64,000 nucleotides of DNA from Allostreptomyces psammosilenae (GTDB lineage Bacteria > Actinomycetota > Actinomycetes > Streptomycetales > Streptomycetaceae): assembly GCF_013407765.1 (NCBI RefSeq), contig NZ_JACBZD010000002.1, forward strand, positions 382,001 to 446,000, written 5' to 3'. Both the position numbers and the translations under genes were made by a program. The notes under the pieces are model-generated. The model searched no databases and was not told the origin of the DNA. It worked only from the letters and a program-made list of their open reading frames with translations. Below, in pieces: positions 33,831 to 42,523 of the stretch (positions are counted from its first letter, which is position 1; the number at the start of each line of letters is the position of its first letter).

Positions 33831-34350
33831 CGGTGCAGGGAATCGGCAGCGCGCCACCTTCGGTGACCTTGCCCTGTATTCCCATGAGGTCGTATATGCG
33901 GCTTGAATAACTTTCCGGCATGTAGCCCGTTTCCGCATGGGTCGCCGTCAGTTCCATGTTGCGGGCCCTGCTGTTGGTCTCGCGATACTCGATGTCGTCC
34001 CACCCGGCCTCGCCGACCTTCTCCCGCAGGTTGTTCATCGCGGTCTCCTGGGTGGCGCCAGAGATCTCGTAAACGGACCACCCGTGAGTGACCCAATAAA
34101 TGGGATCCAGGCGGAACTCGTCACTACAGGGCATCGGCAGGGCGCCCCCTTCGGTCACCTTTCCCCGTATGCCCATGAGATCGTATATTTGACTGGAATA
34201 TTCCTCGGCCGCTGTTTCTGCGTCTGCTTGCTCCACGTGTGGGTAGATCCTGGATTCTTCGGTGAAAACAGAACACCCCGTGATCGATGCAAAGAGAGCA
34301 GCCGTAGAGATGGAAGCCAGGGTGCTGACGGCCCTTGCGTGCACGATCAT
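33796..34350 (-). CDS. lipoprotein with a duplicated segment
   Basis: 184 residues from ATG 34350. Signal with lipobox: SISTAALFASITGCSVF, cysteine about residue 26, so it would be lipid-anchored outside the membrane. The mature protein contains SSQIYDLMGIRGKVTEGGAL and, about 93 residues later, SSRIYDLMGIQGKVTEGGAL, the second repeat being cut by a frameshift and stop. The gene is thus the product of a tandem duplication fused to a decayed copy (33609-33830). GC content is lower than in neighbours, suggesting recent acquisition. Function unknown. Confidence 0.7.
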   Translation of the reverse strand: MIVHARAVSTLASISTAALFASITGCSVFTEESRIYPHVEQADAETAAEEYSSQIYDLMGIRGKVTEGGALPMPCSDEFRLDPIYWVTHGWSVYEISGATQETAMNNLREKVGEAGWDDIEYRETNSRARNMELTATHAETGYMPESYSSRIYDLMGIQGKVTEGGALPIPCTDDFAVPRRTTG

Positions 34351-34605
34351 TCCCTTGTTCGAATTTTCTCGTGTTTGCTCGTGATCGCGGCAGCCGCGTC
34401 ACGCTTGTGCACCTCCGGGGCGGGTGTTCACGTTGTGTGCAGCACGTGGGGGCGCTGTGTGCGGTCCTGGGGAGAGGGTCGCAAGGGGCGGTGACGGGGG
34501 CATCCGCGCCGCTACTCAGGAAGGGGCTGAGTATCCGTACCCAAGTGGCCGTCAGGTGGGTGGGGTGGCCTGAGGGGGCGGGTGGGGGCGTGGTGGGATG
34601 GTGGG

Positions 34606-34998
34606 GTGAGTGGGGCTGTGGAGGAGAGCAACCGGCGGATGCTGCGGGCGCGGGACGCCATGGACCGGGCGTACGCGGAGCCGCTGGACGTGCCGGCGCT
34701 GGCGCGGATCGCGCACGTGTCGGAGGCGCACTTCACGCGCACCTTCCGGGCGACGTTCGGGGAGACGCCGCACCGCTACCTGCAGCGGCGGCGGGTGGAG
34801 CGGGCGATGTTCCTGCTGCGGGAGACCGACCGGAGCGTGACGGACATCTGCTTCGAGGTGGGCTTCGGCAGTCCGGGGACGTTCAGCCGGACGTTCCGGG
34901 AGATCGTCGGCCGGTCGCCGCGCGAGTACCGCCGGGAGGCGGTGGCGGCGGGCGTGCCGACGTGCTTCACGATGGCGTGGACGCGGCCGATCGACTGA
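34606..34998 (+). CDS. AraC-family transcriptional regulator
   Basis: 130 residues from GTG 34606; ATG 34639 is also possible. Only the DNA-binding domain is present: DVPALARIAHVSEAHFTRTF and RATFGETPHRYLQRRRVERA, then SVTDICFEVGFGSPGTFSRT. No ligand-binding domain, typical of small AraC regulators. It precedes the VOC gene at 35047 by about 48 bases, as in many actinomycete AraC/VOC pairs, suggesting a shared unit. Confidence 0.9.
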   Translation: MSGAVEESNRRMLRARDAMDRAYAEPLDVPALARIAHVSEAHFTRTFRATFGETPHRYLQRRRVERAMFLLRETDRSVTDICFEVGFGSPGTFSRTFREIVGRSPREYRREAVAAGVPTCFTMAWTRPID

Positions 34999-35046
34999 GC
35001 AGTTTTGGATAAGTTTTCGCCCGGCCCGGCCCGTAGCGTGATGCAC

Positions 35047-35457
35047 ATGTTCAACGCCATCACGCACTCGCAGATTTTCGTTCTCGACCAGGACGAGGCC
35101 CTCGACTTCTACGTCGGCAAGCTGGGCCTGGAGGTCGCCGCCGACGTCGACATGGGCTTCATGCGCTGGCTGGCCGTCAGCGTTCCCGGGCACCCGGAGC
35201 GGCAGATCCTGCTGGAGAAGCCGGGCGCCCCGGCGATGTCCGAGGAGACCGCGCAGCAGGTGCGCGAGCTGGTGACCAAGGGCGCGATGGGCGGCTGGCT
35301 CATCCTGACCACGGAGGACTGCCGCAAGACCTACGAGACGCTGCTGGCCAAGGGCGTCGAGTTCACCGAGGAGCCCACCGAACGCCCGTACGGGATCGAC
35401 TGCGGCCTGCGCGACCCGTTCGGCAACCGTCTGCGCTTCACCCAGCCGAAGGGCTGA
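35047..35457 (+). CDS. VOC-family (glyoxalase-like) protein
   Basis: 136 residues from ATG 35047; ATG 35041 is an alternative. A TAGCGT box at 35034-35039 lies seven bases before 35047, so the mRNA is likely leaderless. Fold signature: FNAITHSQIFVLDQDEALDF, YVGKLGLEVAADVDMG, GIDCGLRDPFGNRLRFTQ. Metal ligands in the VOC fold are plausible. Its 3' end overlaps the LysR gene by 20 bases. Acts with the adjacent AraC regulator, substrate unknown. Confidence 0.88.
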   Translation: MFNAITHSQIFVLDQDEALDFYVGKLGLEVAADVDMGFMRWLAVSVPGHPERQILLEKPGAPAMSEETAQQVRELVTKGAMGGWLILTTEDCRKTYETLLAKGVEFTEEPTERPYGIDCGLRDPFGNRLRFTQPKG

Positions 35458-36379
35458 CGGGCGCCGGGGTCAGGGGGTCCGCGGCCGGCGGGCGGAGGTG
35501 GGTCGTGGCGCAGGAGCGGAAGGCGGCGAGCAGGCGGCGGGAGTCGCCGGCGCGGGTCGCCAGCGCGACACGGCTCGGCTCCACCCCGTGCAGCGGGACG
35601 GCGGTGAGGTCCGGGCGGAGGCCGTCGACGCGCAGAGCGGCGGAGACGATGGCCACCGCCTGCCCGGCCGCGATCACCTCCATCTTGTCCTCCACGGCCT
35701 CGACGAACGGCCCGTCCGGCGCCGGGCGTCCGTCGGGCCGGGGGTCGATGCGCCAGAAGGCGTTCCAGACCGGGTCGGCCACGCGGGGCAGGGGTTCGTC
35801 GGCGATGTCGTCGAGGGTGACGGACTCCCTGCCCGCGAGGCGGTGGTCCACGGGCACCAGCACCGCCCGGGGCTCGGTGTAGAGGACGGTCACGTCGAGC
35901 CGGTCCGCCGGGAGCGGCAGCCGGGCCACCACCGCGTCCACCCGGTGGTCGAGCAGCGCCGTGCGCCGTTCGTCCCAGGTCAGGTGCACGGTCCGCACGT
36001 CGGCCTCCGGGTGCCGGCGGCGCAGCTCGCGCACCGCCGGGGTGACGATCAGGCCCGTGGTGAAGCCGATGGTGATCTGGTTGGGCTCGGCGGCCCGGGT
36101 GACGGCCGCGGCCTCGGCGGCGGCGCGCAGCAGCGCCCGGGCGCGGGGCAGGAAGACCCGGCCGGCCTCGGTGAGCCGGCTGCCGTGCGGGGTGCGGTCC
36201 AGCAGCCGGGCGCCGAGCTGCTTCTCCAGGCCGCGGATCTGCCGGCTCAGCGACGGCTGGGTGATGTGCAGGGCCTCGGCGGCGCGCCCGAAGTGCTGCT
36301 GGTCGGCGACGACGGTGAAGTACCGCACCACCCGCAGGTCGAGGTCCGGCGCCGGAGAGGCGGAGTCGGGCATGGGCAC
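35438..36379 (-). CDS. LysR-family transcriptional regulator
   Basis: 313 residues. N-terminal HTH: LRVVRYFTVVADQQHFGRAA, EALHITQPSLSRQIRGLEKQ, then LGARLLDRTPHGSRLTEAG; a LysR substrate-binding domain follows. It is divergent from the SDR gene at 36536 and likely controls it. The 3' end overlaps the VOC gene. Confidence 0.9.
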   Translation of the reverse strand: MPMPDSASPAPDLDLRVVRYFTVVADQQHFGRAAEALHITQPSLSRQIRGLEKQLGARLLDRTPHGSRLTEAGRVFLPRARALLRAAAEAAAVTRAAEPNQITIGFTTGLIVTPAVRELRRRHPEADVRTVHLTWDERRTALLDHRVDAVVARLPLPADRLDVTVLYTEPRAVLVPVDHRLAGRESVTLDDIADEPLPRVADPVWNAFWRIDPRPDGRPAPDGPFVEAVEDKMEVIAAGQAVAIVSAALRVDGLRPDLTAVPLHGVEPSRVALATRAGDSRRLLAAFRSCATTHLRPPAADPLTPAPVSPSAG

Positions 36380-36535
36380 AGGGTACTCGGCAACCCCCGC
36401 GCGCGCCTGCCGCAGCCGGTCTGACCTGTGGTGATGCCCCAGACGTATGGCGCGATGCGGGACAGGCCTTGGATTCCGGCCGCCGCCCGCTCCGAGGATG
36501 GGGACACCGATCGTTCCACCGTAGGAGTCACCTCA

Positions 36536-37435
36536 ATGCGCGTGTTCGTTACCGGTGCCACCGGATTCGTCGGGTCGGCCGTCGTCCGCGAGCTCATCGA
36601 CGCCGGGCACCACGTCGTGGGCCTGGCCCGCTCCGACGACGCCGTCGCGTCCCTGACGGCCGCCGGGGCGGAGCCGCACCGCGGCAGCCTCGACGACCTC
36701 GACAGCCTGCGCGACGCGGCGTCCGCGTCGGACGGCGTCATCCACCTGGCCTATGTGCACGACTTCGGCAACCTCGCCGCGTCGGCCGTCACCGACCTGC
36801 GCGCCGTGGAGGCGATCGGCGACGCCCTGGCCGGCTCCGGCAAGCCCTTCGTGGTCACCTCCGGCACGGCGGCGGCGGCCACGCCGGGCCGCCCGGCGAC
36901 GGAGGAGGACGCGGCCGACCCGGACTCTCCCGGGGCGCACCGGCGCCCGAGCGAGATCGCGACGCTCGCCCTGGCGGAGCGCGGCGTGCGCTCGTCGGTG
37001 GTCCGGCTGCCGCCGTCGGTGCACGACCGCGGCGACTACGGCTTCGTGCCGAGGCTGATCGAGCTCGCCCGGGAGAAGGGTGTCTCGGCCTACGTCGGCG
37101 AGGGCGCCAACCGCTGGTCCGCGGTGCACCGGCTGGACGCCGCGCGGCTGTTCCGGCTCGCCGCGGAGTCGGCCCCGGCCGGGACGCGCCTGCACGGGGT
37201 CGGTGACGAGGGGGTGCCGTTCCGGGAGATCGCCGGGGTCATCGGGCGCCACCTGGGCCTGCCGGTGGTCTCCGTCTCCGGGGAGGAGGCGGCGGGCCAC
37301 TTCGGCTGGCTGGGCGCCTTGGCGGCGTACGACGGTCCGACGTCGAGCGCGCTGACCCGCAAGTGGGTGGGCTGGCACCCCGAGCGGCCCGGGCTGCTCG
37401 CCGACCTGGAGGAGGGGCACTACTTCGACGAGTGA
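36536..37435 (+). CDS. SDR-family NAD-dependent epimerase-like protein
   Basis: 299 residues from ATG 36536, with GGAG upstream. [59 protein letters not shown]-terminal [20 protein letters not shown]. Divergent from the LysR regulator. Two bases after its stop begins the SoxR-type promoter of the next gene, so the two are separate units. Confidence 0.88.
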   Translation: MRVFVTGATGFVGSAVVRELIDAGHHVVGLARSDDAVASLTAAGAEPHRGSLDDLDSLRDAASASDGVIHLAYVHDFGNLAASAVTDLRAVEAIGDALAGSGKPFVVTSGTAAAATPGRPATEEDAADPDSPGAHRRPSEIATLALAERGVRSSVVRLPPSVHDRGDYGFVPRLIELAREKGVSAYVGEGANRWSAVHRLDAARLFRLAAESAPAGTRLHGVGDEGVPFREIAGVIGRHLGLPVVSVSGEEAAGHFGWLGALAAYDGPTSSALTRKWVGWHPERPGLLADLEEGHYFDE

Positions 37436-37436
37436 C

Positions 37437-37467
37437 TTGACCTCAATATTTGTTGAGGTTCTACGTT
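37437..37467 (+). promoter_or_regulatory. SoxR-type promoter of the NmrA-like gene
   Basis: -35 TTGACC (37437-37442), 19-bp spacer, -10 TACGTT (37462-37467). The 18-bp box CCTCAATATTTGTTGAGG (37441-37458) has perfect 6-bp outer arms CCTCAA/TTGAGG, as in the SoxR consensus. The gene's ATG is 41 bases downstream of the -10. Confidence 0.85.
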
Positions 37468-37507
37468 GCCGGTGAAGCGATCCCTCGTCGGCGATGTGGA
37501 GGACGTC

Positions 37508-38326
37508 ATGACGTATCTGGTGACCGGGGGCAGCGGCAAGGCCGGGCGGCACGTGGTGCGCGAGCTGCTGCGGGCCGGGCAGCGCGTGCGGGTGCTGACC
37601 AGGGATCCGGCGAGGGCGCGGCTGCCGGCCGGGGTGGAGGCGGTGGCCGGGGACCTCACCGATCCGAGCACGCTGGGGCCCGCCCTGGCCGGCGTGGTGG
37701 GCGTGCACCTGATCGTCAACGCGGGGGACGACTACGCCGTGCTCCAGACGGGGCCGGAGATCGTCGAGCTCGCCGAGAAGGCGGGGGTGCGCCGCGTCAG
37801 CGTGCTGTGGGACGGGCGGATCGGCCCGGTGGAGAAGGCCGTCGAGGACAGCGCGCTGGAGTGGACCCAGATCCACCCGGTGGATTTCATGGGCAACGCG
37901 CTGACCTGGGCGGACGACATCCGGTCGGCGGGCGTGGTGCGCGAGCCGTTCGGTGACGTGGCCGTCGCCATCGTGGACGAGGCGGACGTCGGCGCCGTCG
38001 CCGCGACCGCGCTGGTGGAGGACGGGCACGCCGGGAGGACGTACCTGCTCACCGGTCCGGAACTGCTCAGCCAGCGGCAGCGGCTGGCGGTGATCGGGGC
38101 CGCGATCGGCCGGTCGCTGCGGTTCGAGGAGCTGAGCGAGGAGCAGGCGCGGGCCCGGTGGCGGGCGGCGGGCGTCGAGGAGAGCATGGTCGACCTGCTC
38201 GCGGAGTGGCAGGGCAACCCGCCGCCCGAGGCCCGCGCGGTCTCCCCAGCCGTGGAGGAGATCACCGGAAGGCCGGCCCGCACCTTCGCCCAGTGGGCGG
38301 CCGAGCACGCGGAGTCGTTCCGGTAG
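37508..38326 (+). CDS. NmrA-like/NAD(P)-binding reductase
   Basis: 272 residues from ATG 37508 with GGAGGA upstream. MTYLVTGGSGKAGRHVVREL, RDPARARLPAGVEAV, GDLTDPSTLGPAL and HPVDFMGNALTWADDI are typical of NmrA/QOR2-type reductases. In S. coelicolor an NAD-dependent epimerase/dehydratase-like gene is a SoxR target; the promoter here suggests the same. A strong terminator follows at 38335-38381. Confidence 0.88.
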   Translation: MTYLVTGGSGKAGRHVVRELLRAGQRVRVLTRDPARARLPAGVEAVAGDLTDPSTLGPALAGVVGVHLIVNAGDDYAVLQTGPEIVELAEKAGVRRVSVLWDGRIGPVEKAVEDSALEWTQIHPVDFMGNALTWADDIRSAGVVREPFGDVAVAIVDEADVGAVAATALVEDGHAGRTYLLTGPELLSQRQRLAVIGAAIGRSLRFEELSEEQARARWRAAGVEESMVDLLAEWQGNPPPEARAVSPAVEEITGRPARTFAQWAAEHAESFR

Positions 38327-38334
38327 CAGCCGAA

Positions 38335-38381
38335 ACCCGCCCGGTGCCCCGGTTCGGACGAGCCGGCGGCACCGGGCGGGT
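38335..38381 (+). terminator. strong hairpin terminator
   Basis: ACCCGCCCGGTGCC (38335-38348) and GGCACCGGGCGGGT (38368-38381), perfect 14-bp arms; the 19-base loop contains a second small stem. Confidence 0.85.
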
Positions 38382-38428
38382 CCCCTGCGCTGGGGTGGTG
38401 GGTCGTGAGGGCTCGTTAGGGTGTGCCC

Positions 38429-39235
38429 GTGATCGACGAGATGGCGGACAGACTGAGCCGCTTCCGCGCCGAGGCGGCGTCCCGGGACCTGCCGCCGGAC
38501 GAGGTGGAGCTGTGGATACGCGCCGCCCTGCCGGCGGTGTTCATGGCGGAGGGTGGTGACGGGCCGCCCGTGGCCCGGGTGGGCGGCGACCCGATGCTGC
38601 CGGAGGGCGTGCCGGAGCCGCGCTGGCCGTTCGCCGCCTCCGTCGACCTCGCGGCACTTCCACCGGGCGGCACCGACCTGCCGCTCCCCACCGACGGTCA
38701 CCTGCTGTTCTTCGCCGCTCCGGAGGTGGGCGGCCTCAGCGGCGTGGTGCCCGACGCGGTGATGTACGTCCCGGCCGGGACACCGACGGTCCGACGCCCC
38801 CTCGAACGCAGCTGGCGCGAGCCGTACCAGCCGCGGCAGCTGCAGACGCTCTGGCACCAGCCGTGCCCCCCGATGGACGACAGCTTCGCCATGGACACGT
38901 GGGGCGACGATCCTGACGACGAGCAGTACGAACTCGCCGACGAGCTGGGCAACGCGTGGACGCGGGTGGGCGGCCACCGGCCTCCCTGGGTCCTGCAGAT
39001 CGGCGGCCACGCGGCGTCTCCCCAGTTCGACCCGGTGCACTACGCCCGCGATTCCGTCACGGAGGAGGGCGAGGATGGGGGCGAGGGCGTCGACGACTGG
39101 GCTCTGCTGGCCAGTTGGAGGTGCGGGGAGGACGTCACGGAACTGGACTCGGGCGTGGTCCACTGGGTGATCCGCCGCCGCGACCTGGCGGCCCGGCGCT
39201 TCGACCGCGTCCACCGCTACGTCGACATGGCCTGA
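38429..39235 (+). CDS. DUF1963 (YwqG-like) protein
   Basis: 268 residues. TAGGGT at 38417-38422 lies seven bases before GTG 38429, so translation is probably leaderless; GTG 38423 is in frame too. Conserved YwqG features are RVGGDPMLPEGVPEPRWPF, GHLLFFAAPEVGG, PPWVLQIGGHAASPQFDPV and WRCGEDVTELDSGVVHWVI. A widespread family of unknown function. It is bounded by strong hairpins on both sides. Confidence 0.8.
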   Translation: MIDEMADRLSRFRAEAASRDLPPDEVELWIRAALPAVFMAEGGDGPPVARVGGDPMLPEGVPEPRWPFAASVDLAALPPGGTDLPLPTDGHLLFFAAPEVGGLSGVVPDAVMYVPAGTPTVRRPLERSWREPYQPRQLQTLWHQPCPPMDDSFAMDTWGDDPDDEQYELADELGNAWTRVGGHRPPWVLQIGGHAASPQFDPVHYARDSVTEEGEDGGEGVDDWALLASWRCGEDVTELDSGVVHWVIRRRDLAARRFDRVHRYVDMA

Positions 39236-39258
39236 TCGGGCGGTGTGAGAGGGATGAA

Positions 39259-39300
39259 CGCGCGGCGGCCCCGGCTCGGACGAGCCGGGGCCGCCGCGCG
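39259..39300. terminator. bidirectional hairpin terminator
   Basis: CGCGCGGCGGCCCCGGCTC (39259-39277), loop GGAC, GAGCCGGGGCCGCCGCGCG (39282-39300). Perfect 19-bp arms between convergent genes. Confidence 0.9.
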
Positions 39301-39308
39301 TGGAAGCG

Positions 39309-39874
39309 TTACGTGCGGGGTTCGGGGCGGTCGGCTCGGGCGCTCGGATGGCGGTGGAGGGGGTATCCGACGGCGAAGCGGTCGGCGGCCATGCGGGTGT
39401 CGTTGATCTCCAGCATGGTTCCGTCGGGGCTGGTGGTGGTGCGAAGGATGCGCAGTAGCGGTATGCCACGGGCGATTTGAAGCGTCTCGGCTTCGTGAGG
39501 GGTGGGCATCCGAGCGGTGAGGATCTCGTTCCACTCCAGCGGGCCGTGGCCCATTTCCTCCAGCCGGTCGTAGATGCCGCCCGGGCCGGTGCGCGTTCGG
39601 CGAGACGGGTGCCTCGGGCGACGCCGGCGGAGAGGTAACTGGTCGCGAGCTGTGCTGCTCGACCGGTGGCGGGATCGCCCATGACGCGGTCGCGGACGAG
39701 GACGTCCTCGCCGAACGGAACGCCGAGCAGCTGGGCGATGTCGCGCGGTGCCGGCGCCCAGGTGATGGTCGGTGGCGCCAGGGCCTTCCAGGGCTGGGCC
39801 TGCGGATCGAAGTAGTACCCGATCTCGTCGCGGAGGACTTCCCGTGAGCGGATGAGGTAAGCGGGGACGCTCAT
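39309..39874 (-). pseudogene. GntR-family regulator remnant (UTRA domain, frameshifted)
   Basis: From ATG 39874 the frame reads MSVPAYLIRSREVLRDEIGY and then a UTRA-like segment (IAQLLGVPFGEDVLVRDRVM, LATSYLSAGVARGTRLAER). It continues in another frame as IYDRLEEMGHGPLEW and ILRTTTSPDGTMLEIND. Removing two bases (an extra GC near 39590-39597) restores GTRLAER then TGPGGIYDRLEE. No winged-helix domain precedes it. So it is both truncated and frameshifted, unless the shift is a sequencing error. Confidence 0.75.
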
Positions 39875-39993
39875 GACTCGATGACCTCCTGCGCTGTCCT
39901 GGACGGGGCTTGCGCGGTTCACCTGCGGGGTACGTGGCTCACGGTACGGTCACAGAGCGTATGTGTGCGATGCTTCCACGTGTGGAGGTCGGT

Positions 39994-40131
39994 ATGGAGT
40001 CGAGATCTCTTCCTGTGGCGAACGGTGGCGAGGGCGGTGACGGCTTGCCGGGCCAACCGTGGGAGCCTCCACCGGACCCGCCCTCACCGGACGGAGGGCC
40101 GCCGCCGGGTGACGGAAAGCGGCGCAAGTGA
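39994..40131 (+). CDS. 45-aa Gly/Pro/Asp peptide coupled to a PIMT-like gene
   Basis: ATG 39994 is preceded by GGAGG with ideal 6-base spacing. The product starts MESRSLPVANGGEGGDGLPG and continues with a Pro-rich tail (QPWEPPPDPPSPDGGPPPGD) ending GKRRK. It contains three Asp-Gly pairs (GGDGL, SPDGG, PGDGK), the sites most prone to aspartimide formation. Its TGA overlaps the GTG of the methyltransferase gene (GTGA), so translation is coupled. A RiPP-precursor-like role is a hypothesis. It is too small to assign by sequence alone. Confidence 0.6.
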   Translation: MESRSLPVANGGEGGDGLPGQPWEPPPDPPSPDGGPPPGDGKRRK

Positions 40132-41303
40132 CTGGCTGGACGCCGCAAGGGGAGCGGCCCGCGCGGGAGGCGCTGGGCCGCTCCCTGATCGCCACCGGGG
40201 CGATGGCGGCGGAGTGGATGTCCGCGTTCGAAGCCGTCGATCGGGCCACCTTCCTCCCGGCACGAATATGGCCCCACGACATGCTCACCCGGACGGCCAG
40301 CACCGTGGATCGTTCCGAGGATCCTGTCTCCTGGTACCGGTACGTGGACGATGACGTGCCGATCACCACTCAGTGGGACGACGGCCGGCATGCCGGTCCG
40401 GGCCCGGGCAACGTGCCCACCTCCTCGTGCTCCGCCCCCAGCGTCGTCTTCGCGATGCTGGGGGATCTCCGGGTGGGTTCGGGCATGCGTGTGCTGGAGA
40501 TCGGCACCGGGACCGGGTACACCGCCGCCTTGCTCAGCCACCGGATCGGGGACTCCAACGTCACGACAGTGGAGATCGACGCCGGTGTCGCGGCCGGAGC
40601 GCGGGAGGCCCTGCTGAGCGTGGGGCTGCGTCCCAACGTCGTTGTTGGTGACGGTGTCCAGGGGCACGAGGCCGACGCGCCGTTCGACCGGCTGATCGCC
40701 ACGTGCGGGATGCGGTCCATTCCCGCCGCGTGGCTTCGGCAGACGGTGCCGGGTGGGCTGATCGTCGCGCCGTGGGGGACGGAGTACAGCAACCGGGACT
40801 ACGTCGTCCGCCTGACGAAGCGCGCGGACGGGAGTGCTGCGGGTGGCTTCGTCCGGCCGGTGGAGTTCATGAAGGCACGCTCGCAGCGGAGTGTCCGTGC
40901 CGCTCATGCCGAGTACCTGCCGGATGGGTTTCCGGGGGACGCGTCGTCGTCGACGACGCGTCTGCCGGGCGAGGCTTTCGAGCGGTTCGGCCCGGCGGAG
41001 TTCGCCGTTGGGCTGCGGGTACGGGACTGTGCCCTGGTGACCGATCGGCGTGGTGACCGTCAGAGCGTGTGGCTGTACGGGCTGACCGACCGGTCATGGG
41101 CGGCGGGTGTGCTGCAGGATGGTGGGGGAAAGGCCACCGTCTTCCAGTCCGGTGGGCGGCGACTGTGGGACGAGGTCGCCGAAGCGTACGACTGGTGGCG
41201 TGGACACGGGGAGCCCGGGCCTGAACGCTTCGGCCTGACGGTCACGGCCGATGGCCAGCAGCACGCATGGCTCGACGCCCCAACGGACTGCTGGGCGGTG
41301 TGA
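40128..41303 (+). CDS. PIMT-like O-methyltransferase (RiPP-type)
   Basis: 391 residues from GTG 40128. Protein-L-isoaspartate methyltransferase core: NVPTSSCSAPSVVFAMLGDL, SAM motif I VLEIGTGTGYTAALL, and EADAPFDRLIATCGM. The long C-terminal extension (about 170 residues) is typical of the ~390-aa PIMT relatives found with ribosomal peptide clusters in Streptomyces, and not of housekeeping PIMT (about 220 aa). Coupled to the upstream 45-aa peptide and next to a DUF397/XRE pair. No ATP-grasp or LanB gene is in the window, so the pathway is open. Confidence 0.8.
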   Translation: MTGWTPQGERPAREALGRSLIATGAMAAEWMSAFEAVDRATFLPARIWPHDMLTRTASTVDRSEDPVSWYRYVDDDVPITTQWDDGRHAGPGPGNVPTSSCSAPSVVFAMLGDLRVGSGMRVLEIGTGTGYTAALLSHRIGDSNVTTVEIDAGVAAGAREALLSVGLRPNVVVGDGVQGHEADAPFDRLIATCGMRSIPAAWLRQTVPGGLIVAPWGTEYSNRDYVVRLTKRADGSAAGGFVRPVEFMKARSQRSVRAAHAEYLPDGFPGDASSSTTRLPGEAFERFGPAEFAVGLRVRDCALVTDRRGDRQSVWLYGLTDRSWAAGVLQDGGGKATVFQSGGRRLWDEVAEAYDWWRGHGEPGPERFGLTVTADGQQHAWLDAPTDCWAV

Positions 41304-41315
41304 GGGGGAGGAACG

Positions 41316-41552
41316 TCACGCGGAGGTGTGGAAACGATCCTGCTTGATGGCGGTGACGAATGAATGCCAGGCGGTTCGGGTGAAGTGAAGGGTGCCACCG
41401 GTCCGGTCCTTCGTGTCGCGGACCGAGTGGCTGCCGTCCGGACGGACGCCGTGCTCCACGCAGTTGTTGCCGTCTGCGCTGTAACTGCTCACGTGCCAGC
41501 GAACCTTGGACTGGTCCGGACTCGCGACCAACGGTGCACGGCGTCCAGTCAT
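41316..41552 (-). CDS. DUF397 protein
   Basis: 78 residues from ATG 41552, five bases after the XRE stop. DUF397 signature: WHVSSYSADGNNCVEHGVRP, SHSVRDTKDRTGGTLHFTRT and AWHSFVTAIKQD. In actinomycetes DUF397 proteins pair with DUF5753-type XRE proteins as a regulatory or toxin-antitoxin-like module. Confidence 0.92.
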   Translation of the reverse strand: MTGRRAPLVASPDQSKVRWHVSSYSADGNNCVEHGVRPDGSHSVRDTKDRTGGTLHFTRTAWHSFVTAIKQDRFHTSA

Positions 41553-41556
41553 TCCC

Positions 41557-42402
41557 TTACTCCTTGAGCAGCTTGTACAGGTAGTCCAGCGAGTCACGCC
41601 TGGGAAGAGCTGACGAGGTGTGATTCTCCCACGCTCGTCGGTACGGCTCGACGAACTGCTCCTGCTCCAGCGCCATGCTACCGGTGAGGTGCTCGACCCA
41701 TACGTAGTCGATCCCGGCCGACTCCCGCATGGTGAGGATCGTGTAGGAGGGATACGTGTCCGGTGGGGCTGCCGCTGTCAGTGGGTAGACCTGCACGTTG
41801 ACGTTCGGGCGATCGGCCATGTCGAGTACGTGACGCAGTTGCTTGGCTCTGATCGTTGGCTTGACGAGTGGCCGAATCAGTATGGCCTCATCGATCACCG
41901 CCCAGTAGCGCGTCGGCTCTGGGCCATCCAGGATTTTCTGGCGCTGAAGCCGCATGTCCACCAGCAGTTCGGTCTTCTCGGGGCTTTGGTGCTCCGTGAA
42001 GATCGCGCGCATGTAGTCCTCGGTCTGGAGCAGACCGGGCATGACCTGGCAGGCGAACGAACGGATGAAGCCGGCGTCGGTCTCCAGGACGAGATAGTCC
42101 TTGAGGTGGTCGTTCAGCAGCGGGCCGTGCTCCATCCACCAGTCCCTCTGATGGATCTGCTTGGCCAGGCGCCTCAGGTTCTCCCGGTGCTGCGGGTCGG
42201 TGACCCCGTAGAGATCCATGAGGTGGGTGAGGTCGAGGGGGCGGATTCCTCGATGCCCGGTCTCGATCTTGCTGATCTTGGGCTGTCCGCACTGGAGCTC
42301 GCGCGCGGCGTCCATGGTGGTCAGGCCCTTGGACTCGCGTAGGCGGCGCAGCTCGGTTCCGAGTCTCCGGCTGCGCATGGTCGGCATCTCACTTTGTGGC
42401 AT
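41557..42402 (-). CDS. XRE-family regulator with DUF5753 domain
   Basis: 281 residues. HTH: LGTELRRLRESKGLTTMDAA, CGQPKISKIETGHRGIRPLD. The C-terminal domain (VMPGLLQTEDYMRAIFTEHQ, GMADRPNVNV-like DMADRPNVNVQVYPL, then SYTILTM) is the DUF5753 fold of Scr1-type regulators. Codon use is less GC-rich than neighbours. Forms an operon with DUF397 at 41316; divergent from the second methyltransferase gene. Confidence 0.9.
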   Translation of the reverse strand: MPQSEMPTMRSRRLGTELRRLRESKGLTTMDAARELQCGQPKISKIETGHRGIRPLDLTHLMDLYGVTDPQHRENLRRLAKQIHQRDWWMEHGPLLNDHLKDYLVLETDAGFIRSFACQVMPGLLQTEDYMRAIFTEHQSPEKTELLVDMRLQRQKILDGPEPTRYWAVIDEAILIRPLVKPTIRAKQLRHVLDMADRPNVNVQVYPLTAAAPPDTYPSYTILTMRESAGIDYVWVEHLTGSMALEQEQFVEPYRRAWENHTSSALPRRDSLDYLYKLLKE

Positions 42403-42523
42403 GGCGCCGATGATGGACAGTCACCATGCGTGCGGCAAGCGGTACATGGCCACTTCACCCATAAGGATGAATGGCCAGAGGAATACTTGCCTCAGCCATG
42501 ACTGATTCGCCACTCTCCTCGCC

